A stretch of 64,000 nt of DNA from Agaricicola taiwanensis (GTDB lineage Bacteria; Pseudomonadota; Alphaproteobacteria; Rhizobiales; Methylopilaceae). A program made the translations under genes and the position numbers. The notes beneath the pieces were generated by a model that ran no database searches, was not told the origin of the DNA, and worked only from the letters and a program-made list of their open reading frames with translations. Where the stretch lies: the NCBI RefSeq assembly GCF_014635245.1, contig NZ_BMCP01000001.1, positions 806,001 to 870,000 on the forward strand. Reading direction: 5' to 3'. Below are positions 17,445 through 26,753 of the stretch, piece after piece (position 1 is the stretch's first letter; each line of letters starts with the position of its first letter).

Positions 17445-18580
17445 GCCGCGCATTTATCCCACTCTGCCTGAACCCCCACATCGTCCTCTTTGAAACGATG
17501 GGCAATGGCGAGAGCCGTAAAATCGTCCCGTGAAAGCAGTCGCGACAGCGCCCAGACCGCAGCCCCCCGCACCAGCGGCGAGGCATCGTTCAGGAGCGGG
17601 CGGACTGGGGGCACGAGCTCTGCCAGCCCGGAATTGCCAGCGCCGATCAGCACGTTCCGCAGGAACCGGTCGCGGCCGATCCGCTTCACCGGGCTCTTGC
17701 GAAAGAGGGCGCGGAAGGCAGCGTCGTCCAACCGCAGAAGTTCCGCGAGGCGCGGCGCGTCCAGCTCCTGCCGTCCCCGCAAGCGGATCTCGCGGGCTTC
17801 CTGAGCGAATTTGTTCCAGGGACAGGCGGCGAGGCAGTCGTCGCAGCCATAGATGCGATTGCCGATGGCGGGGCGGAACTCGTCCGGGATCGGACCCTGA
17901 TGCTCTATGGTGAGATAGGAAATGCAACGGCGCGCATCGAGCCGGTAGGGCGCGGGAAAGGCATCGGTGGGGCAGGCGGCAAGGCAGGCCCGGCACGAGC
18001 CGCAGCGGTTCTGGTCAGGCTCGTCCGTCGGCAGTTCCAGAGTGGTGAAGATCGACCCGAGAAAGAGCCAGGAGCCGAATTCGCGGCTGACGAGGTTGGT
18101 ATGCTTGCCCTGCCAGCCGAGGCCGGCGGCCTCCGCCAGCGGCTTCTCCATGACCGGCGCCGTATCGACGAAGACCTTCACCTCGGCTTGGCCGGCGTGG
18201 GCGAGCCACTGCGCCAGCCGCTTCAGCTTGCCCTTGATGACGTCGTGATAGTCGTCGCCCTGCGCGTAGACGGAGATGTGGCCACGGTCGGCGCGCTCAA
18301 GGTTGCCGCGTGGATCGCGTGCCGGGCCGTAATTCTGGCCCAGCATGATGATCGAGCGTGCCTCCGGCCAGAGCACGGCGGGGTTGCCGCGCCATTCGCG
18401 CCGCTCGGCAAGCCATGCCATGGTGCCGTGATGGCCCTCGTCCAGAAAGGCCGTCAGCCCGGCGGCGGCGCTGGGGATGGCGTCGGGACGGGTGATGCGG
18501 AGGACGTCGAAATCCTCCTCCGCCGCCCGTGCGAGCAGGAGAGCCTTGAGCTTGTCGGGAGCCGGGCGCGCGGCCGTCAT
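17441..18580 (-). CDS. queG: Epoxyqueuosine reductase QueG
   Basis: QueG performs the last step of queuosine synthesis in tRNA, reducing epoxyqueuosine with a cobalamin and two [4Fe-4S] clusters. The 379-residue product shows [16 protein letters not shown] and [14 protein letters not shown], the two cluster motifs, plus [16 protein letters not shown] between them and a C-terminal HEAT-like extension. GGGAGG precedes the ATG at 18580; upstream open frame is ignored. It is followed by the 4-bp-overlapping epimerase gene and preceded by a GST gene on the same strand. Confidence 0.96.
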   Translation of the reverse strand: MTAARPAPDKLKALLLARAAEEDFDVLRITRPDAIPSAAAGLTAFLDEGHHGTMAWLAERREWRGNPAVLWPEARSIIMLGQNYGPARDPRGNLERADRGHISVYAQGDDYHDVIKGKLKRLAQWLAHAGQAEVKVFVDTAPVMEKPLAEAAGLGWQGKHTNLVSREFGSWLFLGSIFTTLELPTDEPDQNRCGSCRACLAACPTDAFPAPYRLDARRCISYLTIEHQGPIPDEFRPAIGNRIYGCDDCLAACPWNKFAQEAREIRLRGRQELDAPRLAELLRLDDAAFRALFRKSPVKRIGRDRFLRNVLIGAGNSGLAELVPPVRPLLNDASPLVRGAAVWALSRLLSRDDFTALAIAHRFKEDDVGVQAEWDKCAA

Positions 18581-18605
18581 GGCGCGCCTCCCGAATGTAT
18601 GGAGG

Positions 18606-19298
18606 TCAGAAGTCGGGGTCTGCGTAGCTGTCGGGCGGGGAGATGCCGGCGATCCGATCGGCGAGCAGGGCACGGAAGGACGGGCGCGACTTCACGCGCG
18701 CATACCATTCCTTTGCCCGTTGATCCTCGTCCCATGGGGTGTCGCCCAGATAGTCCGTCACCGAAAGATGGGCCGCTGCGGCAAGATCGGCATAGGTCAA
18801 CCGCTCGCCCGCGAGCCAGTGCCGCCGTCCTACCAGATGGCCGATGTACTGCATATGGTAACGGATGTTGGCGCGCGCAGCCCGGATGCCGGCAGGATTG
18901 GGAGGGCCGCCGCCGACATCGGCCGGCATGAAGCGCTTATAGGCCTTCTCATGCACCAGATGCAGCGAGACTTCCTCGAAGAATTTTACGTTGAACCACT
19001 CCACCAGCCGGCGCACCTCGATGCGCTCCTGGGGCGCCTCCGGCAGCAGCCGATGCTCGCCGAGCGCTAGCCCGCGCGTCTCATCCAGCCATTCCGCCGC
19101 GATACAGGCTCCCGGCACCGCTGACCCCTCGTCCTCCACCAGCACGGGGGTCTGTCCGGCGGGATTGAGAACGAGGAACTCCCTCCGGCGCTCCCAGACC
19201 CGCTCTTCGACAAGGTCGTGCTCAACGCCAAGCTCACCAAGGATCAGGCGCACGAAGCGGGAATGCGGGCACAAAGGGTGATGGTATAAAATCGCCAT
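18606..19298 (-). CDS. Glutathione S-transferase family protein
   Basis: This 230-residue protein has a thioredoxin-like N-terminal domain ([20 protein letters not shown], then [18 protein letters not shown] with the cis-proline and glutathione-site residues) and a helical C-terminal domain ([20 protein letters not shown] with the conserved N-capping box). It probably conjugates or reduces electrophiles using glutathione. The start at 19298 gives the canonical N-terminus; the open frame to 19400 adds an unrelated sequence. It lies 25 bp upstream of queG. Confidence 0.92.
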   Translation of the reverse strand: MAILYHHPLCPHSRFVRLILGELGVEHDLVEERVWERRREFLVLNPAGQTPVLVEDEGSAVPGACIAAEWLDETRGLALGEHRLLPEAPQERIEVRRLVEWFNVKFFEEVSLHLVHEKAYKRFMPADVGGGPPNPAGIRAARANIRYHMQYIGHLVGRRHWLAGERLTYADLAAAAHLSVTDYLGDTPWDEDQRAKEWYARVKSRPSFRALLADRIAGISPPDSYADPDF

Positions 19299-19443
19299 GA
19301 ATGGATGTCGCCGCGGAAACCGGCCAATGAAGCCTCGATGATACTCGTGAGGTGGCGCGGATCGCCGTCCCCGTATAGAACCGCGCCCGAAGCCGGGCAA
19401 CCCGAATCGGGCTGCCGTCCCCTGTTCTAAAGGATAAACACCC

Positions 19444-20250
19444 GTGGACTATGGCCGTATCGTGGAAGCCCTGTTTCTGGGCCTCGTGGAAGGTTTGACC
19501 GAATTCATCCCGGTGTCCTCGACCGGGCATCTGCTTCTCCTCACCCATTTCCTGGGCTTCTCGACCAGCGGCAACACCTTCGAGGTTTTGATCCAGCTGG
19601 GTGCGATCCTCGCCATCCTCTCGGTCTATGCCGCAAGGCTCACCAATGTGGCCCTTCGGCTCCCGACCGACCCGTCGGCACGCAACTTCGTGATCGGCGT
19701 TCTGATCGCCTTCCTGCCGGCAGCCGTGATCGGCGCGTTGGCGCATGACTTCATCAAGACCGTGCTGTTCGAGACGCCGGCCGTGGTGTGCATCGCGCTC
19801 ATCATCGGCGGGTTTGCCCTGCTCTGGATCGATCGGCGCACCATCGAGCCGCGTCACACCGATGCCATGGCCTATCCCTGGAAGCTCTGCCTCGCCATTG
19901 GCTTCTGCCAGGTGCTGGCGATGATCCCCGGCGTCTCGCGCTCCGGCTCCACCATCGGCGGGGCGCTGCTTCTCGGCTGCGACAAGCGCTCGGCGGCGGA
20001 GTTCTCGTTCTTCCTTGCCATGCCCACCATGGCCGGCGCCTTCGCCTATGACCTCTATAAAAACCGCGACGTCATCACGGTGGATGATCTGACGGTGATC
20101 GCCGCCGGGTTCATCGCAGCCTTCATCGCCGGCGTTTTCGTGGTGCGCTCGCTGCTCGACTTCGTCTCGCGCCACGGTTTCGCGCCTTTCGCCTGGTGGC
20201 GCATCCTCGTCGGCACGGTCGGCCTTGCCGCCCTCGTGCTGGTCGGCTGA
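19444..20250 (+). CDS. uppP: Undecaprenyl-diphosphatase UppP/BacA
   Basis: This 268-residue inner-membrane enzyme removes phosphate from undecaprenyl diphosphate to recycle the lipid carrier for peptidoglycan, and confers bacitracin resistance. The two catalytic blocks are [18 protein letters not shown] near residue 17 and [17 protein letters not shown] near residue 160. Multiple membrane segments run through the protein and the length is typical. The start is GTG with AAAGGA about 9 nt upstream. It is divergent from the GST gene and convergent with the NDUFA9-like gene. Confidence 0.97.
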   Translation: MDYGRIVEALFLGLVEGLTEFIPVSSTGHLLLLTHFLGFSTSGNTFEVLIQLGAILAILSVYAARLTNVALRLPTDPSARNFVIGVLIAFLPAAVIGALAHDFIKTVLFETPAVVCIALIIGGFALLWIDRRTIEPRHTDAMAYPWKLCLAIGFCQVLAMIPGVSRSGSTIGGALLLGCDKRSAAEFSFFLAMPTMAGAFAYDLYKNRDVITVDDLTVIAAGFIAAFIAGVFVVRSLLDFVSRHGFAPFAWWRILVGTVGLAALVLVG

Positions 20251-20254
20251 TACG

Positions 20255-20278
20255 GCCGGAGGCCCTCAGGCCTCTGGC
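20255..20278. terminator. Convergent hairpin between uppP and NDUFA9-like gene
   Basis: GCCGGAGGCC and GGCCTCTGGC form a 10-bp stem with one G-U pair around CTCA. It lies just past the uppP stop and overlaps the stop of the opposite gene. No T-run is present. Confidence 0.45.
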
Positions 20279-21240
20279 GCACGCTCGAACTGTCCGCTCT
20301 TGCGGAAGCGGTAAAGATAGCTCGGCACGATCGCCTCGATAGACGTCGGCGCAACGCCCATGCCTGGCAGGCTGCGCTTCTGCGCGATGGCTTCCGGTGA
20401 GACCACATTGTCCTCACGCAAGAGCTCCACCTGATCGACCGTCAGCAATGGCTTGGGCAGCAGCTGCAGCACATGGGCCTTCATCTTGGCGAGGCCGAAA
20501 GGCACCGGTACGAGGAAGCGCTTTCGGTAGGTCGTCTTCAACACATAGTCCATCAGCTCCCGGAAGGTCTTCACCTCCGGCCCGCCCAGCTCATAGACGG
20601 TGCGTGGCTTCAATCGGCCCTCGACGCCCAAGGTGACGGCGGCCGCCACATCGCCGACGAAGACCGGCTGGAACTTCGTCTCGCCGCCGCCGATGAGCGG
20701 CAGGAAGGGCGAGATGCGCGCAAGAGAGGCGAACCGGTTGAAGAAATCGTCCTCCGGCCCGAACACGACCGAAGGGCGCAGGATCACGGCGTTGGGGAAG
20801 GCTTCGGCCACACGGGCCTCGCCCTCGGCCTTGGTGCGGGCATAGGATGACGGCGAATTGGCGTCGGCCCCAATGGCCGAGATATGCACCAGGGTGCGCG
20901 CGCCCGCCTCACGGGCCGCATCGGCCACCATGCGCGCGCCGAAGGCGTGGACGGCGTCGAAGCTCTGCCGGCCGGACGGCGCCAGGATGCCGACGAGGTT
21001 GACCACCGCTTCGGAGCCCTCGGCGGCGCGCAGCACCGAATCACGGTAGCGCAGGTTGGCCTGCACGGCATGGATCTGGCCGACGGCGCCCAGTGGCTGC
21101 AAATGGTTGGCAAGGTCCGGCCGCCGCACGGCGACCCGTATCCGCCAGCCGTGCTGCGCCAGAAGGCGCACAACATGGCGGCCGATGAAGCCTGATCCCC
21201 CGTAAACCGTGACCAGCCGATCCGATATCGCCGCTCTCAT
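20266..21240 (-). CDS. Complex I NDUFA9 subunit family protein (NAD-dependent epimerase fold)
   Basis: This is a 324-residue atypical SDR similar to the NDUFA9 accessory subunit of mitochondrial complex I. The Rossmann loop YGGSGFIGRHVVRLLA is at residues 13-28. VNLVGILAPSGRQSFDAVHA, SAIGADANSPSSYARTKAEG (SSYARTK) and ILRPSVVFGPEDDFFNRFA follow. In alphaproteobacteria such proteins are conserved, but a structural role in complex I is not shown by sequence. GAGGG precedes the ATG at 21240. The next gene upstream is the tRNA-Leu on the other strand. Confidence 0.92.
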   Translation of the reverse strand: MRAAISDRLVTVYGGSGFIGRHVVRLLAQHGWRIRVAVRRPDLANHLQPLGAVGQIHAVQANLRYRDSVLRAAEGSEAVVNLVGILAPSGRQSFDAVHAFGARMVADAAREAGARTLVHISAIGADANSPSSYARTKAEGEARVAEAFPNAVILRPSVVFGPEDDFFNRFASLARISPFLPLIGGGETKFQPVFVGDVAAAVTLGVEGRLKPRTVYELGGPEVKTFRELMDYVLKTTYRKRFLVPVPFGLAKMKAHVLQLLPKPLLTVDQVELLREDNVVSPEAIAQKRSLPGMGVAPTSIEAIVPSYLYRFRKSGQFERAPEA

Positions 21241-21386
21241 GGTTTTGCCCTCGCGATCTTGGCGTGATGTGTGTCTTGGGCACTGTCCTAATCGACCCAC
21301 CGCAGGGCGTCCAGAGCGCCGGGGCGCGATGTCGCGCCGCGCCCCTCGTTGACAGGCGTCGAGCCGGGCCTTATGAGGGCGCCAAT

Positions 21387-21471
21387 GCCCAGGTGGCGGA
21401 ACTGGTAGACGCGCACGGTTCAGGTCCGTGTGGAGCAATCCGTGGAGGTTCGAGTCCTCTCCTGGGCACCA
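21387..21471 (+). tRNA. tRNA-Leu (anticodon CAG), CCA encoded
   Basis: The cloverleaf is complete. The acceptor stem is GCCCAGG/CCTGGGC and the D-arm has GGTAGAC. The anticodon stem CACGG/CCGTG holds the loop TTCAGGT with anticodon CAG. A long class II variable arm (TGGAGCAATCCG), a TTCGAGT T-loop, discriminator A and an encoded CCA end at 21471. The class II arm and anticodon make leucine certain. The 3' side abuts the autotransporter gene region. Confidence 0.97.
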
Positions 21472-21682
21472 ATATCTTTCATAGTTAGACCGGACGCGCC
21501 AACGCCGAGTGACACTCCGCGGGGGGCGTAGATGACATTAGCGCTGGCACGTTTTCCAGCTTTGGAACGCGGCTATTTACGCGCCGAGAGTGACAAGCCG
21601 GATGAACTGCGCGCCCTCGTCCGCCGTAGTCAGGGAATAGACGCTCTGCTGCTCCACAAGAGCAAGGCCGACATGAGTCGCC

Positions 21683-24600
21683 TCAGAAGCGCGCGCGGAA
21701 CCCGGCAGTGCCGTTGACGCTGTAGCTGTCGCCGATGGCTGCGAGGCTGGTGTTCAGGCCCACCTCGCCATAGACGGAGTATTTGTTGTCAGCCCAGTTG
21801 TAGCTGCCGCCGAGGCCGAGACCGCCCCACAGCGGCTCGCTCTCTTGGGTAAAGTCGATGGCGGCAACCTTGGTGCGGCTGCCATCGAGGAACTCATAGT
21901 AGAGATTGGCAATGCCGTAGACGCTTGAGCGGGCAAGCTGACCGGCACCGTTGCGCCATTCGTTGTCGTAATTTGCCGCAAGGCCAAGACGACTCACGAG
22001 GCTGCCGCCACGTTCGGAGGAGACCCTTGCGCCGAAGGCGTCGGTGAAGCTGTCGAAGTCGATGGTTGAATAGGCAAGCTGCGCCTGCGGCGTCAGCGAC
22101 CAGTGCGGATCAAGCGCAATGCGCTGACCGCTTTCCAGGCTGAAGCCATAACCGAAGCCGTCGTTGCCGTCCGCGAGTGACAGCCGCGCGGTGTCGGAGG
22201 CAAGGTCGCTGCTGTACCAGGTCGCTTCCGCCTGAGTATCGACATAGAAGCCTGACGCGCCATACCAGGTCAGCGTACCGCCGAGGCCGTAGCCGGTGGT
22301 GTCGATGTCGCCGTCGCCCGAGGGGGACTCGATCTGTGCCGACACGAGGCCGTAGCGCGCCGACAGCGCGCCGATCAGGCGGCCGGCGCCGCTCTCGTGA
22401 AGGAGCCGGTCCGCGCCGAACTGCATCTTCCAGGTATCGGCGTTGAAAGAGGCGCCCGACGTGGAATGCTCCGGTTCGAAGTGGGCGTGCGACGCGACCA
22501 CGCGGCCCCAGATGCCGTTGCCCTCGATCGCCCCGGTCTCGCCGCCGGGTGCGGCGCCCATCCACGAGCGGTTGCCGACACGCTGATGCAGGCTGTCCAG
22601 CGTGTTGAAGCGCTGCAGCACACGGGCATAGCTCTCGTAGAGCGGCACGCCGGGCTGGTAGAGGTGACCGGCGGATCCATCGGGAGCCACCAGGGCCGAG
22701 CGCAGGTACCAGTCGCCATCGGCCGGCGTTGAGACACCACCCTGATGAAGCCGATAGGCATAGGCGCCCGAGACCACGGCCTGATCGCCCTCGAAGACGT
22801 AGTCGCCACGAAGCGCGAAGGTGCCGGTCGAGGCGCCGCCGACATCGACGAGCTTGATGCCCTCAGCCGTCGGTGCGCCGCTGCCGCCGACATTGGTCAC
22901 GTGGATGTTGCTGTTGCCTGTGCTGTTGCCGGTAACGACCAGCCGGTCCGTGGACGACCCGTCGCCATCAAGCGTCGTGTTCATATAGAGCGTGCCGCCG
23001 CTGCCGGCATAATCGCCGTTCACGGTGAGCGTGGTGCCCGGTGCGCCGCCGAAGCGCACGGCGCCACCAGCGTCGAACCCGCCGACGGTCTGGTCGAGGC
23101 CGTCCAGATCGAGCGTGCCGCCGGCAGCCACCGCATAGCCTCCCACGGCACTCAACACGTTGGCCCCGCCGGTGCGCCAGATGCCCTGGCGGATGGTCGT
23201 CGTACCGGTCTGAAGGCTCGCACTTTGCTGGAGAACCGTTCCGACGCCGATCTTGTCGAGCGACCCGGCGCCCGTGAGGACCCCGGCAAGTGTCAGGCTC
23301 GTCGCAGCGTCGGTGTTGATCGCGCCGCCACCGGCAGATGCCGTGAGCGCGCGGGTGGTGGTGAAATTGCTGGTGGTGCGTAGGGTGCCGCCGTCAAACT
23401 CCACGGACCCCAATCCGAGATTGGCGTCCTCGGAAATCTGTAGAGTGCCGCCGCTGATGCGGGTTCCGCCGGTATAGCTATTGGCCGCCGTCAGGACGAG
23501 GGTGCCGGCATCCGTCTTGTTCAGGCCGGACGCGCCAGTGAGTTCCGAAGCGATCGTGGCCGTCATGGTCGTGCCGCCGGCGGTGCCATCACCGACGCGG
23601 ATGTCGGACCAGGTAGCGCCAACCAGATTGAGGGCGTCGCCCTCAATGCGATAGCCGTCGGTCATGAACTGCATGCCGGAGGCATTGACCGCGCCGGGGC
23701 TGTCATCGACCTCGATCGTGCCGGCTGTGCCCATGAAGATCGCGAAGGCGGAATCCAGAAATCCCGCATTGGGCACGTTATCCGGATCGACCCAATTGTC
23801 GTTCCCGCTGAAATCCTGCCAGATGCCATTGCCGCCGTCGGGTGTGCCATCGTTCTTGGGTCCGGCATCGCCGTCCCAATAGCGCAGCGCTAGGCCGGAT
23901 GTGTTGACGAGATTGACCTGATGGTCGATCGAGGTCTGGACATAGAGGGTCGGGCTGGGGCTGCCGAGCTCGAGAATATTGTTGGCGATGATATCGCCGG
24001 AGTAGTTGATGACCCGATAGATGCCGGTGTCGAAGGTGCCGCCGGGCGTGGTGGTCACGTTCAGGGTGCCGTCCAGCGTCAGGTCACCGTTGACGTTGAC
24101 GAGGTCGTTGAACGCGCCGCCCTCAATATTGGACTGGCCAAAATTGAAATCCAGGATCGAGCCGCCGGAGAGGGTCAGGTCGCCGTCGATCGTGAGCGTG
24201 TCAGCCTGTGTGTTGGAGGCGCCCGGCGACAGGATCCCGCCGTCGTCGATGATGACGTCGCCGCCCACCGTGCCCGAGCCGCCGAGCGTGGCTCCACTCC
24301 CAGTCGTCGTCAGGCCGTCCGCCGCAGATTGATCGCCGTTGACGAGGAGCGTGCCGGCCGAAATCGTGGTCGCGCCGGCATAGTCGTTGTTGCCGTTCAG
24401 GATGAGGGTGCCGAGACCGGTCTTGTCCAATCCTCCGATGCCCGAGATCACGCCGTTGAGGGTGAGGTTCGCGCCGGTGTCGAAGGTGCCGCCTCCGGCA
24501 TTCAGCCCCACCGCGCGGTTTGAGGTGAAGGCCGCGGTGTTCTCCAGCGTGCCCCCATCGAAAACGAGCGCCCCTGCGGCATTGCCGAGATTGGCATCCG

Positions 24601-26371
24601 CCGCGACGGAGATAGTGCCATCGTCGATAAGGGTGCCGCCGGCATAGGTATTGGTGCCTGTCAGGGTAAGCTTGCCCGTTCCGGTCTTGGTCAATCCGCC
24701 GGCGCCGTCAATCATGCCCGAGAGTGTCAGATCGGCATCGGTCTTGAACGTGCCTCCCGCGGCATTGATGGTCATCGCGCGCGACGTCGTGAAGGCCGCG
24801 GTGTTCTCCAGGGTGCCGCCGGAAAAGGTCAGGCGGCCTGAAAGGGCGCCGAGATTGCTGTCCTGCGCCACCGACAGCATGCCGTCGACGATTTCCCAGG
24901 GCGTCACCGCCGCCGTGGTGCCGGTGAGCGTCCAGGTGCTGCTGCCGATCTTCTGGTAGCGGCCGAAGCCGCGATAGGTCTGATTGGAAGCGATGAGCGC
25001 GGTGTTGAACGTCTCATTCGTGGTGCCGCCCAGGGCGAGCGTATCGGTGGCGGTGGCCGTGACAAGGCCGTTGATGGTCGAGCCGGCCCGCAATTCGAGC
25101 GTGTTGCCGCCATTGGTCAGTTGAATGGCGATGGCATTCTGGACGCCGTTGCTCGCAAGCCCGCCGTCGACCATGCCCCCGTTGACGATCTTCGCGCCAC
25201 CCGTGCCGCTGATGCCGATGCCCCCCACGCCTCCCGTGGTGCCGCCCGCGTTGCCGCCCGTGATCGTGCCGAAGTTCTCCAGGGTGCTGTTCGCCGCGGT
25301 CGCGCCGAGGCCGCCGCTGCCGCCGCGCGTGGTGTTGGTCTCGATGTTGCCGTCGCCGCCAATGATGGCGCCGTTGTTGACGAAGGTGCCGCCGCCGGCC
25401 AGCGCAAGTCCGGTGCCGCCAAGGCCACTGCCTATACCTCCGATATTTCTGCCGATGCCACCCTGGCCACCTGTGATGGTGCCGCTGTTGGCATGGGTGC
25501 CGCCGGTCAGGAAGGCGCCGACCCCGCCCGCGCCGGCGAAATGGTTGTCGGCATTCCCCGGCGAATTGAGGATGTCTCCGCCATCGCCACCGGTGATGGT
25601 GCCCTGATTGTCGAGCGATCCGCCGGTCATGATGAGGCCCGCTCCACCCGCACCGCCCCCCAAGTTTGTTCCAGAGCCTGAGTTACCTAAGGAATCCGTA
25701 TAACCACCTTGACCGCCGGTGATTGAACCCGCGGCGCCGTTGACCAACACACTGTCGGTCAGGGACATGCCGGAACCGCCGACGCCTGCGATACGTCCTG
25801 CGGGGCTCGTGAGGCTGGTGCTGCCTCCGGCGCCGCCGGTGACGGCCGCGCTATTGTCGATGGAGCCGCCCGTCAGGGAGATCGCGCTGCCTCCGCTGCC
25901 ATTGCTGTTGGCAGAGGCAGCATTGCCGCCCTCAAATGTGCCGGTGAGCACCATGCTGCCACCGGAAAACGACAAGGGGCTGCCATTGGCTGCGCCCACC
26001 GCGACGTCAGGGCCCGACAACGTGAATGCCCCCGCGTCGATCGTCACCGGTTTAGTCAATGCCGGGAAGGCTGCTGGATCGCTGATCGCGATATTACCGG
26101 TCAGCGTGATCGTGGCGGTCGGGTCCGCATCCGCGTTGGCGTCGGCGATCCTGTCACGCAGTTCTTGCTCCGTCGAGGCCGTGTAACTGGCGGCCAGTGC
26201 CTGCTGACTGGCGAAGACCAATGCGACCGAGGAAGTGGTGACGAAAAGAGCGAACCTTCCTCCGGTCCTTGGCCTACGAGCTGACGAAGTAAAACGAGAA
26301 ATCGTCAAGCCAGAAACCCCCAACTCACTCCAAGCCAACAAACAAGGCAAGCTATCGCAGAAACAGCACAA
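21683..26371 (-). CDS. Large type V autotransporter with PATR repeats
   Basis: This outer-membrane autotransporter spans up to 1562 residues. A signal-like segment (FALFVTTSSVALVFASQQALAA) ends near residue 60. A glycine-rich passenger follows with many GGxGG and ITGGxGG turns (about 110-420). Repeated autotransporter-associated beta-strand units come next (such as LTKTGTGKLTLTGTNTYAGG and LDKTGLGTLILNGNNDYAG). The last 280 or so residues form the beta-barrel, ending in FRARF with a terminal aromatic as needed for BAM insertion. No ATG lies at or before the signal peptide: TTG codons at 26371 or 26308 are the likely starts, so the exact start is unsure. It probably displays an adhesive passenger on the cell surface. 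Confidence 0.88.
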   Translation of the reverse strand: MCCFCDSLPCLLAWSELGVSGLTISRFTSSARRPRTGGRFALFVTTSSVALVFASQQALAASYTASTEQELRDRIADANADADPTATITLTGNIAISDPAAFPALTKPVTIDAGAFTLSGPDVAVGAANGSPLSFSGGSMVLTGTFEGGNAASANSNGSGGSAISLTGGSIDNSAAVTGGAGGSTSLTSPAGRIAGVGGSGMSLTDSVLVNGAAGSITGGQGGYTDSLGNSGSGTNLGGGAGGAGLIMTGGSLDNQGTITGGDGGDILNSPGNADNHFAGAGGVGAFLTGGTHANSGTITGGQGGIGRNIGGIGSGLGGTGLALAGGGTFVNNGAIIGGDGNIETNTTRGGSGGLGATAANSTLENFGTITGGNAGGTTGGVGGIGISGTGGAKIVNGGMVDGGLASNGVQNAIAIQLTNGGNTLELRAGSTINGLVTATATDTLALGGTTNETFNTALIASNQTYRGFGRYQKIGSSTWTLTGTTAAVTPWEIVDGMLSVAQDSNLGALSGRLTFSGGTLENTAAFTTSRAMTINAAGGTFKTDADLTLSGMIDGAGGLTKTGTGKLTLTGTNTYAGGTLIDDGTISVAADANLGNAAGALVFDGGTLENTAAFTSNRAVGLNAGGGTFDTGANLTLNGVISGIGGLDKTGLGTLILNGNNDYAGATTISAGTLLVNGDQSAADGLTTTGSGATLGGSGTVGGDVIIDDGGILSPGASNTQADTLTIDGDLTLSGGSILDFNFGQSNIEGGAFNDLVNVNGDLTLDGTLNVTTTPGGTFDTGIYRVINYSGDIIANNILELGSPSPTLYVQTSIDHQVNLVNTSGLALRYWDGDAGPKNDGTPDGGNGIWQDFSGNDNWVDPDNVPNAGFLDSAFAIFMGTAGTIEVDDSPGAVNASGMQFMTDGYRIEGDALNLVGATWSDIRVGDGTAGGTTMTATIASELTGASGLNKTDAGTLVLTAANSYTGGTRISGGTLQISEDANLGLGSVEFDGGTLRTTSNFTTTRALTASAGGGAINTDAATSLTLAGVLTGAGSLDKIGVGTVLQQSASLQTGTTTIRQGIWRTGGANVLSAVGGYAVAAGGTLDLDGLDQTVGGFDAGGAVRFGGAPGTTLTVNGDYAGSGGTLYMNTTLDGDGSSTDRLVVTGNSTGNSNIHVTNVGGSGAPTAEGIKLVDVGGASTGTFALRGDYVFEGDQAVVSGAYAYRLHQGGVSTPADGDWYLRSALVAPDGSAGHLYQPGVPLYESYARVLQRFNTLDSLHQRVGNRSWMGAAPGGETGAIEGNGIWGRVVASHAHFEPEHSTSGASFNADTWKMQFGADRLLHESGAGRLIGALSARYGLVSAQIESPSGDGDIDTTGYGLGGTLTWYGASGFYVDTQAEATWYSSDLASDTARLSLADGNDGFGYGFSLESGQRIALDPHWSLTPQAQLAYSTIDFDSFTDAFGARVSSERGGSLVSRLGLAANYDNEWRNGAGQLARSSVYGIANLYYEFLDGSRTKVAAIDFTQESEPLWGGLGLGGSYNWADNKYSVYGEVGLNTSLAAIGDSYSVNGTAGFRARF

Positions 26372-26617
26372 TTCTGCCGCGATTTGTAGAGTTCAATCCT
26401 TGACGAGGCGTGAATTTCCACAGCTCGGGAAGAGCAAGGCGTAGGCAAGATTTGGCGTGAGTCGAATGGCGCCTAAAAGAAAGATTGCTCGCGACTTGGC
26501 GGTAGCAGGTAATCGCCTTAGACCGTGTCGAGAGCAGCACTGGCAGTCCGGCCACATGGAACATTGCCGCACCCGTCCGGGTTCTTTCCGCAAGAGACAG
26601 CCGGGTGGGAGAATTTC

Positions 26618-26704
26618 ATGTTGAGAGTCCTGGGTATCATCATCCTGATCATCTTTCTGATCGGCCTTGCCGTCGTGTTCGGCATCTTCGACCTGATCTT
26701 CTGA
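26618..26704 (+). CDS. 28-residue hydrophobic membrane peptide
   Basis: The ORF MLRVLGIIILIIFLIGLAVV plus GIFDLIF encodes a single membrane-spanning peptide with almost no soluble part. GGGTGGGAG stands 6 nt before the ATG, and a perfect 10-bp hairpin lies 17 nt past the stop. Ribosome site, all-hydrophobic content and terminator together argue for a real small membrane protein. The role is unknown; the gene is convergent with the phospholipid-repair fusion gene. Confidence 0.55.
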   Translation: MLRVLGIIILIIFLIGLAVVFGIFDLIF

Positions 26705-26720
26705 TCCCGATGAATTTGGC

Positions 26721-26748
26721 GTCCCGACGCGACAGCTTGCGTCGGGAC
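26721..26748. terminator. Perfect 10-bp hairpin between the mini-ORF and acyltransferase gene
   Basis: GTCCCGACGC pairs with GCGTCGGGAC across the 8-nt loop GACAGCTT. It lies between convergent genes and probably stops both, although neither side has a T-run. Confidence 0.6.
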
Positions 26749-26753
26749 CGCGT

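Noticed and set aside
21532-21717. A 61-codon ORF just downstream of tRNA-Leu
   Set aside because: No ribosome site or family; it runs into the antiparallel end of the autotransporter gene and shows no integrase-like sequence.
21471-26618. A tRNA-Leu-integrated island carrying the autotransporter
   Set aside because: I looked for a repeat of the tRNA 3' end between 26371 and 26618 and found none, and there is no integrase gene.
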